Positions 43,998 to 55,135 of a stretch of DNA of 64,000 bases are shown here, one piece after another. The notes under the pieces were generated by a model, which was not told the DNA's origin, ran no database searches, and was given only the letters and a program-made list of their open reading frames with translations. Every line of letters begins with the position of its first letter. The stretch's first letter is position 1. Source of the DNA: Elephas maximus indicus (lineage: Eukaryota; Chordata; Mammalia; Proboscidea; Elephantidae); assembly GCF_024166365.1 (NCBI RefSeq), contig NC_064835.1:65266607-65330606 (forward strand). Reading direction: 5' to 3'. The position numbers and the translations under genes were made by a program.

Positions 43998-44592
43998 ATC
44001 TGTCCTCCTTATCCTTGGGTTCCACATCTATGGATTCAACCAACCATGGATCCAAAATATTTGGGGGGAAAAAAAAAAGTTTCAAAAAGCAAAACTTGGA
44101 TTTGCTGTGTGCTGAGCACTATGCTGAATGCACGTGAATGAAGTGATGTGTAGGCACACCCTGCTGTAACCTCCCACCATCTCACAGATCCTTGGTCTCT
44201 CCCCAGCACTCGTTGTTTGAGCATTGTTCACCTAGCCTCTCGTTCACTCCTTACTTGTGTTGTGTACACCCTTTGTTTCTGTGAAAAAACGGCTCCTATA
44301 AAGCAATGAATGAAGTGGTCAAAGCAATCCCTCAAAGGCTAAGAGGGAGCATAAAGTGCTATTTACATAGCACTTTACAACTATTTACATAGTATTTCAT
44401 TGTATTAGGTATTATAAATAAAAATCTAGAGATGATTTAAAGTAAAGGGGAGGATGTGTGTAGACTATTTGCAAATATTACACCATTTTATATAAGGGAC
44501 TTGAATATCCATGGAGTTTGGTATCTGCGGAGGTCCTGGAACCAATCCCCCCCACACACCCCCGCCCACCAGTATAGCGAGGGAGGACTGTA
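43998..44592 (+). mobile_element. Tigger-type (TcMar) DNA transposon, internally deleted
   Basis: The left end caatctgtcctccttatcc and right end cgagggaggactgtag are inverted terminal repeats. Between them are tggattcaaccaaccatgg, tagagatgatttaaagta, ttatataagggacttga and gtcctggaaccaatccc. No transposase frame. Confidence 0.75.
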
Positions 44593-45249
44593 GATGCATA
44601 AACACATACATAAATGACATTTGGCCTAGCAGGAAATACCTCTAATGTATTTGATCTGACACAGGACCTCACCCCACAAGCTCCCAGGGTCGGACTTGGA
44701 GGCAGAGAGTTTAGGACATGGTTGTCAGAATACAGATTTCAGTGCCCCATTTAATATCTGGAATGGTCTTCCCCTGTGTCCAGCCTTGAAGTAACTGCAA
44801 AAATCTTACCAAGCCAAGTAGCAAATTCCTGTGGCTTCTATCTGCCATACACCTCAATCCCCACACACTGATAGGCAGCCAATTAGATCATACATGAACC
44901 TGTGAGACTTGGAATCTCAGGACTGGAGACCATATTAGCCTATGCACAAAATGAGGAGGGAGGCCAGGGTGAGGAGGAGACAAAAAACATCAGACATGAG
45001 GGAAATCATGGGCTATTCCTCCACTCCCCTCACTGGCTAATTTAGAGACACCATATGACTGCCTTGAAATGGGCACAGTGATTTCAGTTCTAGGAGCTTT
45101 TTTGAGGCCCGGGTGGACTGTGGTCCCTATGTTGACGAGCCTGCCTCTCCATTCTGCCTGGGCTAGTTTGCTTGGGTTTCCGTTTCATACAGCCACACTG
45201 CTCTTGGCTAGAACCTGGATCACACCAGAGCTTCCCAGTTCTCCTCCCT
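44593..45249. other. Unassigned sequence
   Basis: No supportable feature. Confidence 0.4.
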
Positions 45250-45325
45250 GCTTCTAGCCTAAACCCCCACCCTCATTCCAGAGTGATCTTTCTGAAAGAA
45301 AAATCTGATCTTCTCATACAGCTCT

Positions 45326-45825
45326 GATACATACTCCAGAGTGGACAAACCTCGAACCTCGAAAACAAGTGAAAGAAGCCAGACACAAAAGGTCACTTCT
45401 GTATGATCCCATTCATATGAAGGAGCCCTGGTGGCTCAGTGGTTAAGAGCTACAGCTGCTAACCAAAAGGTCAGCAGTTCGAATCCACCAGCTGCTCCCT
45501 GGAAACCCTATTGGGGCAGTTCTACTCCCTCCTATAGGGTCTCTGACTCCATAGCAGTGGTTTTATTCATATGGAGTATCCAGGATAAGTAAATCCATAG
45601 AGAAGGAAATTAGGTTAGTGGTTGCCAGGGGCTATGGGGAGGGGGAAATGAGGCGTAACGGGTATGGGGTTTGTTTTGGGGGGCATGAAAATGTTTGGGA
45701 ACTTGATATAGGTGGTGGTTGCACAACATTATGAAAGTTCTCAATGCCACCAAAATGTTCACTTTAAGGTGGCTATTTTTATGTTATGTGAATTTCACCT
45801 CAATAATAATAATAAAAATCAAACT
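45326..45825 (+). mobile_element. L1M-type 3' end
   Basis: gaaagaagccagacacaaaa, gtggttgccaggggctatg, ggtggttgcacaacattatg, gtgaatttcacctcaataa. Confidence 0.75.
45411..45576 (+). repeat. AfroSINE with 12-bp target duplication
   Basis: ATTCATATGAAG (45411) and ATTCATATGGAG (45565) flank gagccctggtggctcagtgg and the rest of the element. Confidence 0.9.
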
Positions 45826-46030
45826 CTGTCATTTCTCTCCCCTTCATATAAAGCCCAAACTCCTTACTACCTCTCTGCTTTATCTTTTTCCCTTCACACT
45901 CCCCTAGGCAGGCTGAACCACACGTCTTTGGGAACATGCTTCCCAGCCTCTGGGCCTTTTCATGGGCTCTTCCCTCAACCCACATGCCCTACTCCCACTT
46001 TCTGTCTGGCACGGTGGTTCTTTTAGAAAG

Positions 46031-46245
46031 CCAATAAAATAGACAAACTTCTTGCAACCTTAATTATGATAAAAAAGATGAAGAAAAAAACAATACTAGG
46101 AATGGCACCCAGGGCAAAGGGGAGAGGAGAAGATTGAAATCATGAGAACGCTAGGCATTATTGTATTGTAGCATATGTGGAAATCTTGACGAAATGGACA
46201 ATTTTCACAGAAAATATGAACTACCAATATTTACACGAGAAATAG
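46031..46245 (+). mobile_element. L1 ORF2 remnant
   Basis: gccaataaaatagacaaac, cttgacgaaatggacaatt and gaactaccaatatttac match the old L1 ORF2 order; frame broken. Confidence 0.55.
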
Positions 46246-47017
46246 GCTGTCATGATCCTGGATGGGAAGAACCAATGTGGCAAAGATGTGAGGTTCTTAT
46301 GGTTTCTGCCTGCGGATGGCAGCCTGGCTGGTAACCAGAAGCCGTGCAAATTTGCTCCTATTTATGTTCCCTTGGTAATTTTTCTGAGGAATTTTGAAAG
46401 TGGTAGTTAAATGCTTGTGCTTATATGGGAATCATTTTCTTGAAGGAAAAGACAATACAAATGCATTTAAATGTCATTTATAAATTGTTTTTCTTGAGGA
46501 ACAAACGGAGTTCTCCAACTTTGAAATGCGTGGGGACTTTTTTAAAATAAAGACAGAATATCATTTAACAATGGACATGATTTTCCTGCCCACGTTATTT
46601 TATCAAGTTTGCACTTCATGCTTGCTTGTCGGTATGGAGCCGACGTAAGGATCTCTTGGCTTTTACTTTTTAAAATCTATGGCGAAAAGACACAGGAAAA
46701 GTGAGGGTGGGCTCAGTTCTTTCCCCCTTTTCTGCGTCAGATGGCGGAGCAGCCGTGCTGATTATCTCAGCATTCCTTTATTTAGGGTTTATTCTCCTTC
46801 CCTCTTAACACACGTTTCTCTTGGAGCCTTCCAACACCCTCACTTGAGGCCTAAATTAGCTACATCTGTTACCATAGTTATGCAGCATCCAGCTTAACCC
46901 ATTCTCCGCCTGTACCCAATCTACTGAGACTCCTTTTTTCTTATTTCATGAAATATGCCAGTATTTTTCCTTCTTCAGTCCCTCATTTTTTTAAGGTAAT
47001 GTATATGCATAGTTAAT
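46246..47017. other. Repeat-free stretch, candidate conserved non-coding sequence
   Basis: I see no interspersed repeat over about 770 bp, unusual for this window. It contains the motif cluster listed at 46690-46800. Confidence 0.45.
46690..46800. promoter_or_regulatory. Candidate regulatory element with YY1-like, Maf-like and GATA-like motifs
   Basis: Within repeat-free sequence there is TGCGTCA (46733), AGATGGCGGAGC (YY1-like) and the 17-bp palindrome TGCTGATTATCTCAGCA at 46756-46772. The palindrome has Maf half-sites TGCTGA and TCAGCA around a GATA core on the opposite strand (AGATAA). If 34.7-64 kb is ADD2 intron 1, an erythroid-type element would make sense because beta-adducin is a red-cell membrane protein. 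The function is inferred. Confidence 0.35.
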
Positions 47018-47338
47018 ACAGGTTGTCCCTAATTTATGACATGTTTGAGTTACTATGAGCTCTTAAAGGACAGCGCTTACGACTGGGGGTGGGGCAGTTG
47101 GCTTATATAACATCTGTATAACTGGAGAAGCAGGAAGCGCTGATGTTGAAACTGTAAGTTTATATGTAATGTTTCCAACCCCCAAGACAAATAAAGATTG
47201 GATTTATAAAGATACTGATAATAAAACACAATAACAATGAGAACTAAGAAAAAAAAAGAGAGATTTGACTTACATCAGAACCGACTTATGACAGAGTTGT
47301 GGGAATGAACCCCAAAGAAGCTGGGGACTACTTGTAAA
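47018..47338 (+). mobile_element. MITE-like DNA transposon
   Basis: The left end TACAGGTTGTCCCTAATTT and the reverse of the right end AAGCTGGGGACTACTTGTA pair over most positions. The 320-bp body has no coding capacity. Confidence 0.6.
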
Positions 47339-47440
47339 TCGAACAGGTCTGCAGGGTTTCTAATAAAAAAGCAACATCTTTGCCCCATCCTAATCCCCTA
47401 TCCTCAGGCAACCACTTTTAGCTGGTGATTTTTTGTTCTG

Positions 47441-47640
47441 CTATTGTTATTATTTGGAAAACCTGGTGGCATAATGGTTAAGAACTATGGTTGTTAACCA
47501 AAAGGTGGGCAGTTCGAATCCACCAGACACTCCTTAGAAACCCTATGAGACAGTTCTACTCTGTCCTATATGGTTGCTTTGAGTCGAAATTGAGGTGATG
47601 GCATTGGGTTTGGTTTTTTGGGTTTTATAGTTATTTTTAT
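47441..47640 (+). repeat. AfroSINE
   Basis: ggaaaacctggtggcataatg to gatggcattgggtttgg, flanked by similar tattgttattattt and tatagttatttttat. Confidence 0.88.
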
Positions 47641-48640
47641 ACTTCAAAATAATAACTACAACATAATATATAAATATAACATGCATCTACTGCTATTTCT
47701 GAATTTACTGGCTCCAGTCATTGTCTAGTGACTTACTGCCATGAAAGTTGAAAAGGCAGCTTATCGATATCACCCCTTTATCTCCTCGCCGCCTTTCTTC
47801 TAGTCACCCCTGTAACACCTCCAGACAATATGTTTATTAAAACCTGATTTCTTATTCCATCGACCCTTGACTGAGTCTCTTGTCTCTCTACTTTGTGAGA
47901 TTAGGCTATTCCCACCATCTCTCCTTGCCTGCTTCCCCCTTCCCTCTAGCTGTATTTTTACTTTATCAAATTGATAAACTATTCCGTGTGTTTCATAGAT
48001 ACAGTTGAGTTTCTATAATTTATCTATAAGGTGATTCTCAAAGCTAAAAACTCTTTAAGAGTGTTCACTACCTGACTAGGTTGATATTTTTCACTGCACA
48101 ATAAGCAACATGCTAGGATTTCATATCCTTCTCAGGGATTCCAATATCTCCACCCTTGGGCCACTAAGTGAAAAATTTCCTGGGGTGAACTTCAAATGGT
48201 TTCTGTTATGCTAGCGTCTCTGGAACAGCTTCTCTTTTTCCAACTGTCTTCCACAGTACCTGCCATCTGAGTCCGGGACATTTTTAGGGCTCTGTCAGAC
48301 AGATTGCTGTCTCCTTGGCTCCAGTATCCTCTGCCTGAAATCTCGGGTGAGAGCTCTATGTCCTCACACACTGGTCCCCAGATACCCACCTGCTTTTTAC
48401 CCTCCATAAATTTGTTGAAATCTCTCGACTGGTGATGACCCATTTTTTCTTCATTTTGTTGTTGATGGATTATATATTTTTATATACGTAGGATGGTCTT
48501 GTCATCTGGAATTAAAAGCTAGGGTCATTAATGTTCAATCAAGCCACGCGTAGTAGTGATAACACAAACTATCGACATGACCATAGTATGAATTCAAACT
48601 CTAGTAAAGTTTCCTTTTCTTTATTATGAAAATGCCCTCA
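47641..48640. other. Unassigned sequence
   Basis: AT-rich start, CT-rich middle; no supportable feature. Confidence 0.4.
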
Positions 48641-48647
48641 CATAGTT

Positions 48648-48748
48648 GAAGTTGTTATTAGTTGCTGTCCAGTCAATTCTGACTCATGGTGACACCATAC
48701 GTTACAGAGGAGAACTGTTCCATAAGGTTTTCTTGGTTGTAATCCAAG
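48648..48748 (-). repeat. Antisense AfroSINE 3' half fused to an RTE
   Basis: gttattagttgctgtccagtc, ttctgactcatggtgac, gttttcttggttgtaatcc; breaks off where the sense RTE begins. Confidence 0.75.
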
Positions 48749-49190
48749 CCATGGTGCTTCCAATTGCTTCATATGCATGCAAAAGCTGGATGATGAGTAA
48801 GGAAGACCAAAGAAGAATTGAAGCCTTTGAATTATGGTGTTGGCGAAGAATATGAATATACCATGGACTACCAAAAGAACAAAGAAATCTGTCTTAGAAG
48901 AAGTACAGCCAGAATGCTCCTTAGAAGCAAGGACGGCGAGACTACGTCTCACATACTTTGGACATGTTATCAGGAGGGATCAGTCCCTGGAGAAGGATAT
49001 CATGCTTGATAAAGTAGAGGATCAACAAAAAAGAGAAAGACCCTCAATGAGATGGACTGATACAGCGCTGCAACAATGGGCTCAAGCATAACAATGATTG
49101 TGAGGATGGTGCAGGACTGGGCGGTGTTTTGTTCTGTTGTACATAAGGTCGCTATGAATCCAAACCAACTCGAGGGCACCTAACAACAAC
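48749..49190 (+). mobile_element. RTE LINE 3' end (ORF C terminus and tail)
   Basis: Encodes fragments such as DQRRIEAFELWCWRRI and LTYFGHVIRRDQSLE in different frames, so it is frameshifted. It ends ggcacctaacaacaacaac. The C-terminal part of the RTE reverse transcriptase protein is present without the polymerase core. Confidence 0.88.
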
Positions 49191-49720
49191 AACTACTTTT
49201 AGATTAGCATTTGAACTGCAGTACTTCTTAACTCTGTTCCAGTATCTTCTTCCACTTGGAATAATCCGGAAACATTGAAACACTCTTCAACCCTCACTCA
49301 AAGATTATTGACTTTAAGTTTACATACAATTCTAACAAGCTCAGTTGGTTCTCTTCAGAAACTTCAGCAAAATAGAAATGGCAAATTATAAAGAGTTTGA
49401 CTAATAGTCTAAAAGGGATTAGGTTAAAAATGAGTGATAAGAGACCATGAAAATTTTAGGAGCTTCAGTGGCAGTTATTGACTGAATGCTATGGAAGATC
49501 GTTTGTCAGGGTTGCCAATACTTGATTTAGATCCACAAAGTAAGGAATTGGCCCAGTGAACTAAGAGTGGATCCTCACAGAGAGAGTGGCTGCTGGCTTT
49601 TTTCACTTGGATGAGAGGGATTTGTGGGTGCCAAAGGCTCTTTGTTCAGAAAGTAAATCTGGAGTTAAGATGCATGAGGAATTTCAGTTACCTGTACATT
49701 ATTGCTTCATTTCTCAGCAA
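49191..49720. other. Unassigned sequence
   Basis: No supportable feature. Confidence 0.4.
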
Positions 49721-50209
49721 TGTTACGGATTGAATTGTGTCCCCCCAAAATATGCGTCAACTTGGCTAGGCCATGATTCCCAGTGTTGTGTAATTGTCTA
49801 CCATTCTGTCATCTGATGTGATTTTCTTATATGTTGTAAATTCTATCTCTATTATGTTAATGAGGCAGGACTCAACCTACAAAATTCAGTTGTGTCTTAA
49901 GTCAATCTCGTTTGAGATATAAAAGAAGCGAGTAGAGAGATAGGGGACCTCATACCACCAAGAAACAAGAGCCAGGAGACTCGTGCATCCTTTGGACCCC
50001 GAGTCTTTGTCCTAAGAAGCTCCTAGACCAGGGGAAGATTGATAACAAGGACCTTCCCTCAGAGCTGACACAGAGAGAAAGCCTTTCCCTGGAGCTGGCA
50101 CCCTGAATTTGGACTTTTAGCCTCCTAGACTGTGAGAAAATAAATTTCTCTGTGTTAAAGCCATTCATTTGTGATATTTCTGCTATAGCAGCACTAGATA
50201 ACTAAGACA
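49721..50209 (+). mobile_element. MaLR-like solo LTR, sense, near full length
   Basis: TG-start tgttacggattgaattgtg and CA-end ataactaagaca. Inside are a TATA-like gagatataaaag at about 49914 and the polyadenylation signal-like aaaataaattt at about 50136. This copy best shows LTR polarity for the family. Confidence 0.75.
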
Positions 50210-50244
50210 CTTGGTAATGATCATTGAGACTGAAAATGAGAGTA

Positions 50245-50590
50245 TGGCCCCCAGATACCCTTTTAGCTCAGTAATGAAGTCACTCCTGAGGTTCACTCCT
50301 CAGCCAAAGATTAGACAGGCCCATAAAAGAAAACCAGACTAAATGGACACAACAGTCCAGGGGCAAGGACAAGAAGGCAGAAGGGGACAGGAAAGCTGGT
50401 AATGGACAACTTCAGGTTGAGAAAGGGAGAGTGTTGGCATGTCATGGTGTTGGCAACCAATGTCACTACATATATATATATACAGTTTAATGAGAAGCTA
50501 GTTTGCTCTGAAAATCTTCATCTAAAGTATGATAAAAAAGAAAAAATAAATAAAAACAATGAAGAAATCAGTGACTATAATTAGTAATGA
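50245..50590 (+). mobile_element. Afrotherian L1 3' UTR, sense
   Basis: aagattagacaggcccataa, caggggcaaggacaagaagg, gttggcaaccaatgtcac, tttaatgagaagctag, then an A-rich tail. Confidence 0.8.
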
Positions 50591-50612
50591 AAAAAGAAAA
50601 AAATTAAAAACT

Positions 50613-50790
50613 CTCTATAGGAAACCCTGGTGCCATAGTGGTTAAGTGCTACCGCTACTAACCAAAGGGTTGGCAGTTCAAATCTGCCAGGCACTTATTG
50701 GAAACTCTATGGGACAGTTCTACTCTGTCCTATAGGGTTGCCATGAGTCGGAATTGACTTGACGGCCTGGGGTTTGGTTTTTGGGTTTAT
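50613..50790 (+). repeat. AfroSINE
   Basis: ggaaaccctggtgccatagtg to gacggcctggggtttgg. Confidence 0.9.
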
Positions 50791-50899
50791 AGCAAATAGG
50801 CGAATATTTGGGATTGATATTTCAAAAAATGAGCAATACAAATGGTCAATAAATATATATGTATATATACAAAAAGACTGAAAATGGTTTTTGGGATCC

Positions 50900-51180
50900 T
50901 GATATAGTCAACAAGTGTTTATCTAGCACCCCTCACGTGGAGCTATTTTTCTAGGTATTGGTGATGTGGCAGTGAGCCAGGTGCTCACACTCTACTAGAG
51001 AGAGACCCATGCTAAACAACCAAATAGACAGTTCCCAGTACTGATACGTTATGCAGAAGGTAAATTAAGGTAGCATGAGAGAGAGTGATAGGAAGAGGCT
51101 TCTTTAGATAGAGTGGCCAGGGAAGAACTCTCTGGGGCAGTGGCATTGGGTTGACTCAGGTGGGTTAGGGGGTTGGGCCG
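50900..51180 (+). repeat. L2 remnant
   Basis: caagtgtttatctagcacc, tctaggtattggtgatgtgg, gaagaggcttctttagata, ggccagggaagaactctc. Confidence 0.65.
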
Positions 51181-52774
51181 GAGGATGAGGTAGTGCAGGC
51201 TGATTGCAGGCATTTTCATGACGCTATTTGAGGCACTGTCATCAGCTGAGAGTGGGGTGAGGAGTGTGTGTGGGAGATCTGAGGAGAGATGAGAAGGTGA
51301 CAAGTGGTCCACTTGAAAAGCCTACATGAGGGAAGAGTAGGTTGTCTGGTATTGTAAAGAAATCATTTGAAAGGTGTGGAGGTAATTTTGAGGGGAGTCC
51401 AGTCAGCACAGTTATGTGCAAGTGCCAGCTGCTCCAGGCTGGGAACAAGCTGACATTGGCTTTAATCAAGGCTGGGGCTTTAACCAAGGAGAACAGTGGA
51501 GGGGGTAAGGGAGGGGGCAGAGAAGTTAGAGGTGTTTTGCAAGGGAGTGTTTACTCATATGGACTATTTAATTTAAGCCGGATAATGAGGCATGTGAAGA
51601 GCGGAGTTTCGGGGTAGATGAAAAAGTAAATAGGATGTCTTATTGATGTTGGGAAGATACTAGTGTAAGTGGGCTAGAAGAGGACAGTTGAGGAGTAGGA
51701 TGGGGACATCCAGATGCTGGAGGTGGTGATCTTATTGGTGATGGCGGGATCTAGGATATATGACCACGGAAGTGGGTAGCCAAGTTTGGGGTGGAAGAAG
51801 TGATGATTGGTATTACAGAGGCCAAGGAAATGTGAGGCCTGGGTGTTGGGGTAGATGGAATGAGTAAGGACAGTGATGGAGATGAAGATATCAGCCAGGA
51901 GTGAAAGTCCTCAGAGAATGTGAGGTGTGACCAGGAGAGTGGTGGAGGATGGCCACAGGAGGGGTGATGAGAAGTCAAGTTGGAAGACGTGCTTCGAAGG
52001 CAGTGGGATTCTGAAGGAAAAGAAATAGGTGGAGGTAGCTATAGGGTTCAAGGAGGATACTTACCCTGCACCCAGGCCCTGAGGTATGTGGGAAGTGAGA
52101 GAGTGCTGAGGGGAACATGTTCAGGGGAGAGGCAGACTTAAACCTTTTTGATTTTTGGATTATAGAAATGGAATTTATGTAGTTGGATTAGGAGGAACTC
52201 CAAAGAATGATGAGACTGGTCAATGACATTGGTTTCTAAGCAGAAAGGAAACAACAGAAGGGAGGCATTATTGACTTCAGGCTTGTCCAAAACTCAATTG
52301 AAAGCAATTAACAGGATCTGGTGTTGTTTACCAAAGCACTAGTCTCATGAGGGAGCTCCTAGGAGTTCTTAAGAATTGTAAGAAGAGGAAGAAAACTCCC
52401 TCTCCAGAGGCATCTTGTGTTTTTGTTTCATTAATTCCTGCATTACCCCCCTAGCCATAAATCTCTTGGAGGGGACAGGGGTTTCTGTCCTTTCTTATCA
52501 CCGTGGTGCTGCAGCTTCTTGGTGACTTCCTTGTCTAGTGTGGCTTTGTGGATGGTGATGTTTAATGTAATAAAATGCCTATGGGAATAATGAGGATTGA
52601 TGAAGAAGATGTACTTTCTTGTGATTCATGGGTGTATGCTTTTAGAAAAGGACTTTTTTGGGAAATGAAACATGTTTCAGGAAAGCCTGGGTTTTTTAAA
52701 TGCGTGCCCAAAAATCTCAAAAAGGCACTCAGCAATCCCGTGGATGTTCACTTTCCCACTCTCCAAAATGACTA
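51181..52774. other. G-rich and unassigned sequence
   Basis: 51590-52030 is weakly L2-like. Open frames of up to 91 codons show no similarity. Confidence 0.4.
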
Positions 52775-53260
52775 AATGTTCCCCCCTATACACTCTCCTT
52801 GGAAACCTCATCCAGACCTTGGCTTTAGACTGTTTATAAATGATGAGTCCAAAGCCTCTCTCTTACAGACATCTCAGAGCAAACTTAACATGACCCTATT
52901 TGAGCTCTTGATTGCTTTTCTCAAACCTACTTCTCTGCATTTTCCTTACATCCTTCTCCCAGTTGCTCAAGCCAAAGATTTTGGAGTTGCCCTTGGTTTC
53001 TCTCTTCCATTCCTTCTCTTGTCCAACCCAGGAGCAAATTCTGTTGGCTCAGTCCTCCAAAACATATTCCAAATCTTTCCATTTGGCTCCATAATAATAG
53101 CAGTTAGCCAGCATTTATTGAGTACCTTCTACCTGTCAGGCTCTGTGCTGATGGTATGTATTCATATTTGTATGCATTTAAAGCCTAACCATCACGAAAT
53201 CCTGTGAGGTAGATGACATTATTAATCTCATTTTTGGAAGGATGAGAAAAGTCAACACAT
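52775..53260 (+). repeat. L2 3' region followed by MIR/L2 piece
   Basis: acctacttctctgcatttt, cagttgctcaagccaaagat, ttggagttgcccttgg, then catttattgagtaccttct and tcctgtgaggtagatgac. The 143-codon frame here is a by-product. Confidence 0.65.
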
Positions 53261-54105
53261 AATGGGCAATAAATATATCTTTGTGGGTTAAGTGAATGAA
53301 TAAACTTTATAACTTATAGCTAGGTAATGGTTACATAAACCTCTGGTTTATGATTTTTAAAAAACCAATTAATTTTTTTTGGTTTATTTTTCTCCTTTGT
53401 TGTAAATATAATAACCGCTAGTGCTACTGATATACTTAGAGGAAGGTTTCTATGTCTGCTAAGCACAAATTACCATCTAAGTGCCCACAGGCAAACGTCC
53501 AAAGGGTGTGGGTATTATAGAATTTGTAGTCTCTTTGGCTTCCTCAAACCCTTTTTGACAATGGTCTTATGCATTTAAAACATTGAACGTATTTATGTCT
53601 GGTAATGTCAATATTGTAATGTGCCCTACTAACACATTGTATCTTGTATGTCCTTGAGAAAAATAAGAATTCTTTTATTTATTACACCACTGCATTTCCT
53701 GTAACCTGTGCATATATTGAGAAAATGATATTGAGGATCCAAGATGTATTTTTTTCCTAAGCTTCCTTTCTGTGGAACTATCTTGAGAGTATTGTGCTCT
53801 GTGTTGGTCATCATACTTAACAGGGGGATGATGAGAAATGGCTGGGGCTCAGGAAAAACCATCTAAAGTGGTCAAACAGATGGAAACTAGTTCCTGTGAG
53901 ATGGTTTAAAAGAATTTGTATTATTTAGACTGGGGAAGAGCAGGTTAAACAACTACTTTATTATGCTGTTTAGTTTAAAGGAAACCTTTAGTATGTTTGT
54001 ACATAAAATAAGACCATCTTTTGTAATGTGAATAATTTATCTAGCTTTATAAGAGTAAGTCCCTTAGAGGGGAGAGAAGGAGACACACATTCATTTTTTC
54101 TTGGT
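53261..54105. other. Unassigned AT-rich sequence
   Basis: No supportable feature. Confidence 0.4.
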
Positions 54106-54303
54106 AATTTCTGTTTCAGAAACCCTGGTGGCGTAGTGGTTAAGAGCTACGGCTGCTAATCAAAAGGTCGGCAGTTCGAACCCACCAGGCGCTCCTTGGA
54201 AACTCTATGGGACAGTTCTACTCTGTCCTATAGGGTTGCTATGAGTGGTAATCAACTCCATGGCAGTGGGTCTGTTTTTTGTTTTTTTAAATTTCTATTT
54301 CAG
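54106..54303 (+). repeat. AfroSINE with 14-bp target duplication
   Basis: Element 54120-54289. Flanks AATTTCTGTTTCAG and AATTTCTATTTCAG differ at one base. Confidence 0.93.
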
Positions 54304-54852
54304 CACTCTCTAAAGAATAAACCCTCTCTTAGAACTTCCAATGTGCCAAGGTATATATAACACCCTTACTATAGTCCTTCCCCTAGTTCAGTTGAAAGAA
54401 ATATCCTGGGGAGTTTTATTCTGGGCAGTAAGATTCTTATATACAAGTGAACTCAGAAAAACTCAAAAGGAGCCCTAAGCCTCAGCGAGGGCCTGCTGAC
54501 CTGACTTCTCATTCCAGCACTGCCTGTCCTTATGTTTATGGGTGACATGTGTCAGGTGTTATACATGTGAAACATTCCCACTAGAATTCCAAGATGTCAA
54601 AATAGAAGGGACCATAGAAGTCTTCCAGTCCAACCCTTAATTATAGAGATCAGACAAATGAAGCTGAAGAAGAAGCACTTACCCAAGGCCAGGCTGGTAA
54701 TTAATGGCAAACTCAGGACTCTTGAAAAGCTATTCTTCAGGGCCTTTCGTTTCAAATGGTACAATCCCCCTTTTTAAATGTCGGTGTTTTCAGAATACTA
54801 TTTGATTTCAAGAAGAAGAGTCAGGAAGAATATAAGTTCCTTATGTGTTCTT
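54304..54852. other. Unassigned, MIR-like at 54600-54730
   Basis: ccagtccaacccttaattat and cttacccaaggccaggctgg suggest an old MIR/L2 piece. Confidence 0.4.
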
Positions 54853-55135
54853 GTTGTGTACCCTCTAGTTGATTCCGACTCATAGTAACCCTATAGAACA
54901 GGGTAGAACTATCCCACAGGATTTCCTAGACTTTTTTTTTGTATTGTTTTTAGGTGCCATGGAGTCCATTTTGACTCATGGTGACCCTGTGTGACAGAGT
55001 AGAACTGCCATTTAGAGTTTCCTAGGCTGTAGTCTTTACAGGAGCAGATTGCCAGGTCATTTCTCCCTCAGGACAGCTGGTAGGTTTAAACTGCTGTCCT
55101 TTAGGTTAGCAGCGAATGTTTAACCACCAGGGTGG
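54853..55135 (-). repeat. Two antisense AfroSINEs in a row
   Basis: A 5'-truncated short copy (54853-54931) is followed by a long-subfamily copy (54935-55135: gtgccatggagtccatttt, ggctgtagtctttacagg, ggttagcagcgaatg). Confidence 0.85.

Larger units (their letters stand above)
45250..46030 (+). repeat. L2 3' end split by an L1 that is itself split by an AfroSINE
   Basis: L2 part 1 ends ctgatcttctcata near 45325; L2 part 2 resumes at about 45826 with ccttcatataaagcccaaac and gaacatgcttcccagcc. The L1 3' end lies at 45326-45825 and the SINE at 45423-45564. Confidence 0.7.

Noticed and set aside
52776-53207. 143-codon open frame
   Set aside because: Falls in an L2 3' region and adjoining MIR/L2 remnant.
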